This document shows positions 62,502-64,000 of a DNA stretch of 64,000 nt, one piece after another (the stretch's first letter is position 1; every line of letters begins with the position of its first letter). Origin of the DNA: Castellaniella caeni NBRC 101664 (GTDB lineage Bacteria; Pseudomonadota; Gammaproteobacteria; Burkholderiales; Burkholderiaceae_B); assembly GCF_001592225.1 (NCBI RefSeq), contig NZ_BCWN01000006.1:62001-126000 (forward strand), given 5' to 3'. Both the position numbers and the translations under genes were made by a program. The notes under the pieces were generated by a model. It saw only the letters and a program-made list of their open reading frames with translations. It did no database searches and was not told where the DNA came from.

Positions 62502-63203
62502 ATGTCCGACTTTCGCCAAACCCTTCCCCGCCCCGGCGCGTACGACACCTCGGTCGCCGCTCGCAACCAGGTGCTGCGCAACACCTACTGGCTGCTGGCG
62601 CTCTCCATGATCCCCACCGTGCTGGGCGCCGCCGTCGGCCTGCACCTGGGCATGGCCCAGCTGATGTCCACCAACCCGGGGACCAGCATGCTGGTCTTCC
62701 TGGTAGGCGCCTTCGGCCTCATGTTCCTGGTCGAACGCAATAAAAATTCATCGCTGGGCGTGGCCCTGCTGCTGGGCTTCACCTTCTTCATGGGCCTGAT
62801 GCTGTCCAACCTGCTCAGCTTCGTGCTGGGCATGGGCAACGGCTCGCAGCTCATCATGCTGGCCTTTGGTGGCACCGCGGCGGTCTTTGGCACCATGGCC
62901 ACGGTGGCCACCACCACCAAGCGCGACTTCACCCATCTGCAAAAATTTCTCTTCGTGGGCGTGGTGCTGCTCATCGTGGCCTCGGTCGCCAACCTGTTCT
63001 TCCAGATCCCGGCCCTGATGCTCACGCTGTCGGTGCTGGCCATCGGCATCTTCTCGGCGTTCCTGCTGGTCGATCTGCAGCGCGTGGTACAAGGCGGCGA
63101 AACCAACTACATCACCGCCACGCTGGCCGTCTACCTCGACCTCTACAACATCTTCACCAACCTGCTGATGCTGCTGGGCATCTTCGGCGGCAACCGCGAC
63201 TGA
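62502..63203 (+). CDS. Bax inhibitor-1/YccA family membrane protein
   Basis: Seven-helix inner-membrane protein of the TMBIM/YccA group; E. coli YccA modulates FtsH proteolysis. The 233-residue protein has a short soluble start (RNQVLRNTYWLLALSMIPTVLGAAVG), successive helices, the family motif TKRDFTHLQKFLFVGVVLLIV near residue 143, and the last segment ETNYITATLAVYLDLYNIFTNLLMLLG with the conserved Asp. AGGA precedes the ATG. Confidence 0.93.
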   Translation: MSDFRQTLPRPGAYDTSVAARNQVLRNTYWLLALSMIPTVLGAAVGLHLGMAQLMSTNPGTSMLVFLVGAFGLMFLVERNKNSSLGVALLLGFTFFMGLMLSNLLSFVLGMGNGSQLIMLAFGGTAAVFGTMATVATTTKRDFTHLQKFLFVGVVLLIVASVANLFFQIPALMLTLSVLAIGIFSAFLLVDLQRVVQGGETNYITATLAVYLDLYNIFTNLLMLLGIFGGNRD

Positions 63204-63210
63204 CCCCGCA

Positions 63211-63236
63211 CCGGGCCGCCGCAACGGCGCGCCCGG
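63211..63236. terminator. GC-rich hairpin between convergent genes
   Basis: Eleven-bp stem with one bulged base and a 3-nt loop (arms 63211-63221 and 63225-63236), between the stops of the YccA-like and RarD-like genes. Confidence 0.45.
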
Positions 63237-63240
63237 GCCG

Positions 63241-64000
63241 TCAGCCCTTGCGCTGCTGCATCCGCTGGCGAGCCTCGGCTCGCCATTTTTGCGCGCCTTC
63301 GATCGCGACCAGAACGATGGCCAGCCAGATCGGCCCGTAGGTCAGCCACTGCGCCGGGCTCACGGGCTCGCCCATGAGCAGGAACGCCACCCAGAACAAC
63401 AAAACGGGCTCGACATACCCCAGCAGCCCGAACAAAGAGAGCGGGATGATGCGGCTGGCCGCCAGATACATCGACAGCGACACGGCGCTGAGCAGGCCCA
63501 ACAGCGGCACCTGCAGAAACATGCGCGGGTGGGCGGCGAAAATATGGCCCACCGCCGTGGCCTGGGACTGCAGCACGAACACGGCGACCGGCAGCAGGAA
63601 CAGCATGTCGAACCACAGACCGCTCAGGGCATCCACCTGCAGGCGGCGGCGCAGCATGAAGTAGGGCGGATACCCCAGCGCCACCAGCGCCGTCGCCCAG
63701 GACACCGACCCCACGCGCCAGGTTTCGTGCGCCACCCCCAGCAAGGCAAAGGCCACCGCCCAGGCCTGCCAGCGGCTGAGGCGTTCGCCATAGACCAGCC
63801 GCCCGGCCAGCACCATCATGAGCGGCAGCAGAAAATAGCCTGTGGAAACGTCCAGGGCATAGCCGTGCAACGGCGCCCAGACGAAGAGCCACAGCTGGAT
63901 GCCCATCAGGCCGGAACAGACCAGCATGAGCAGCAGGAAGCGCCCGTGCCGGAATTGATGGGCCGTCGCGCGCAGCTGCGGCCAGCCGCGCATCCGATGT
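63241..64000 (-). CDS. rarD: EamA family transporter RarD-like (5' end missing)
   Basis: Drug/metabolite-transporter permease of the RarD subgroup (E. coli RarD is linked to chloramphenicol sensitivity). About 253 of some 300 residues are present; the first helix is beyond the right edge. The visible helices alternate as in the ten-helix DMT fold, with YALDVSTGYFLLPLMMVLAGRLVYGERLSRWQ and, near the end, LFGLLGYVEPVLLFWVAFLLMGEPVS, the RarD-type signatures. The tail is basic (EGAQKWRAEARQRMQQRKG). The gene converges with the YccA-like gene. Confidence 0.92.
   Translation of the reverse strand, partial: HRMRGWPQLRATAHQFRHGRFLLLMLVCSGLMGIQLWLFVWAPLHGYALDVSTGYFLLPLMMVLAGRLVYGERLSRWQAWAVAFALLGVAHETWRVGSVSWATALVALGYPPYFMLRRRLQVDALSGLWFDMLFLLPVAVFVLQSQATAVGHIFAAHPRMFLQVPLLGLLSAVSLSMYLAASRIIPLSLFGLLGYVEPVLLFWVAFLLMGEPVSPAQWLTYGPIWLAIVLVAIEGAQKWRAEARQRMQQRKG

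Overview
The window is a GC-rich, gene-dense piece of a betaproteobacterial chromosome. It most resembles Burkholderiales, family Alcaligenaceae (Bordetella/Achromobacter/Castellaniella-like). This rests on the gene order ubiH-like, dusB, fis, purH, ruvC, ruvA; a phasin gene; a double-length UvrA; a minCDE cluster; and the general codon and GC style. The assignment is inferred from gene content and order, with no marker gene compared. I found no rRNA, tRNA, CRISPR array, prophage or insertion sequence, so this is core and near-core chromosome.

Layout. 1-2.8 kb: an RND efflux pump, with the permease cut by the left edge, and its adaptor. 3-6.5 kb: phasin, an IclR regulator, a MoCF/CinA-like protein and an EI24 membrane protein. 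6.6-10.8 kb: a thioredoxin-like protein, a RhlE-type helicase, ilvE, a zinc-finger protein and a YheT-type hydrolase. 10.9-13.4 kb: a BepA-like M48 protease and a CtaG-like membrane protein. 13.5-21.8 kb: ubiH-like, dusB, fis, purH, ruvC, ruvA and recQ on the plus strand, facing ruvB, which has a candidate LexA box. 22-26.6 kb: a small conserved-looking protein, a CLC chloride channel and a CydAB-like pair. 26.7-30.4 kb: glnS and minCDE. 30.4-33.8 kb: an AEC transporter and a split spermidine-synthase-like membrane pair. 33.8-40.7 kb: acyl-CoA dehydrogenase, a glycine-zipper lipoprotein, an isochorismatase-family hydrolase, ettA, an acidic protein, a GT2 glycosyltransferase and a 42-residue basic protein. 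40.9-50.4 kb: the 1901-aa UvrA, pabB and pabC with odd repeats, an NlpC/P60 lipoprotein and a DUF2325 protein behind a Fur-like box. 50.7-56.2 kb: a complete branched-chain-amino-acid-type ABC transporter (SBP, LivH, LivM, LivG, LivF) and a CysB-type regulator. 56.5-64 kb: mmsA with a divergent LysR gene, lptF, pepA, holC, a Bax-inhibitor-1 protein and a RarD-type permease cut by the right edge.

The most unusual item is the CydA homologue at 25182-26627. It aligns over its length with cytochrome bd subunit I, but by eye every heme ligand and quinol-site residue I could place is replaced, while its CydB partner keeps its family motifs. Other points of interest are an orphan 42-aa, very basic protein with its own promoter, RBS and terminator; pure hexanucleotide repeats inside pabB and a degenerate repeat between pabB and pabC; and operator-like sites matching the PsrA (fatty acid), Fur (iron) and LexA (SOS) consensus in front of genes where such control makes sense. 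All alignments and motif matches were made by eye and from memory of the families, without database searches.
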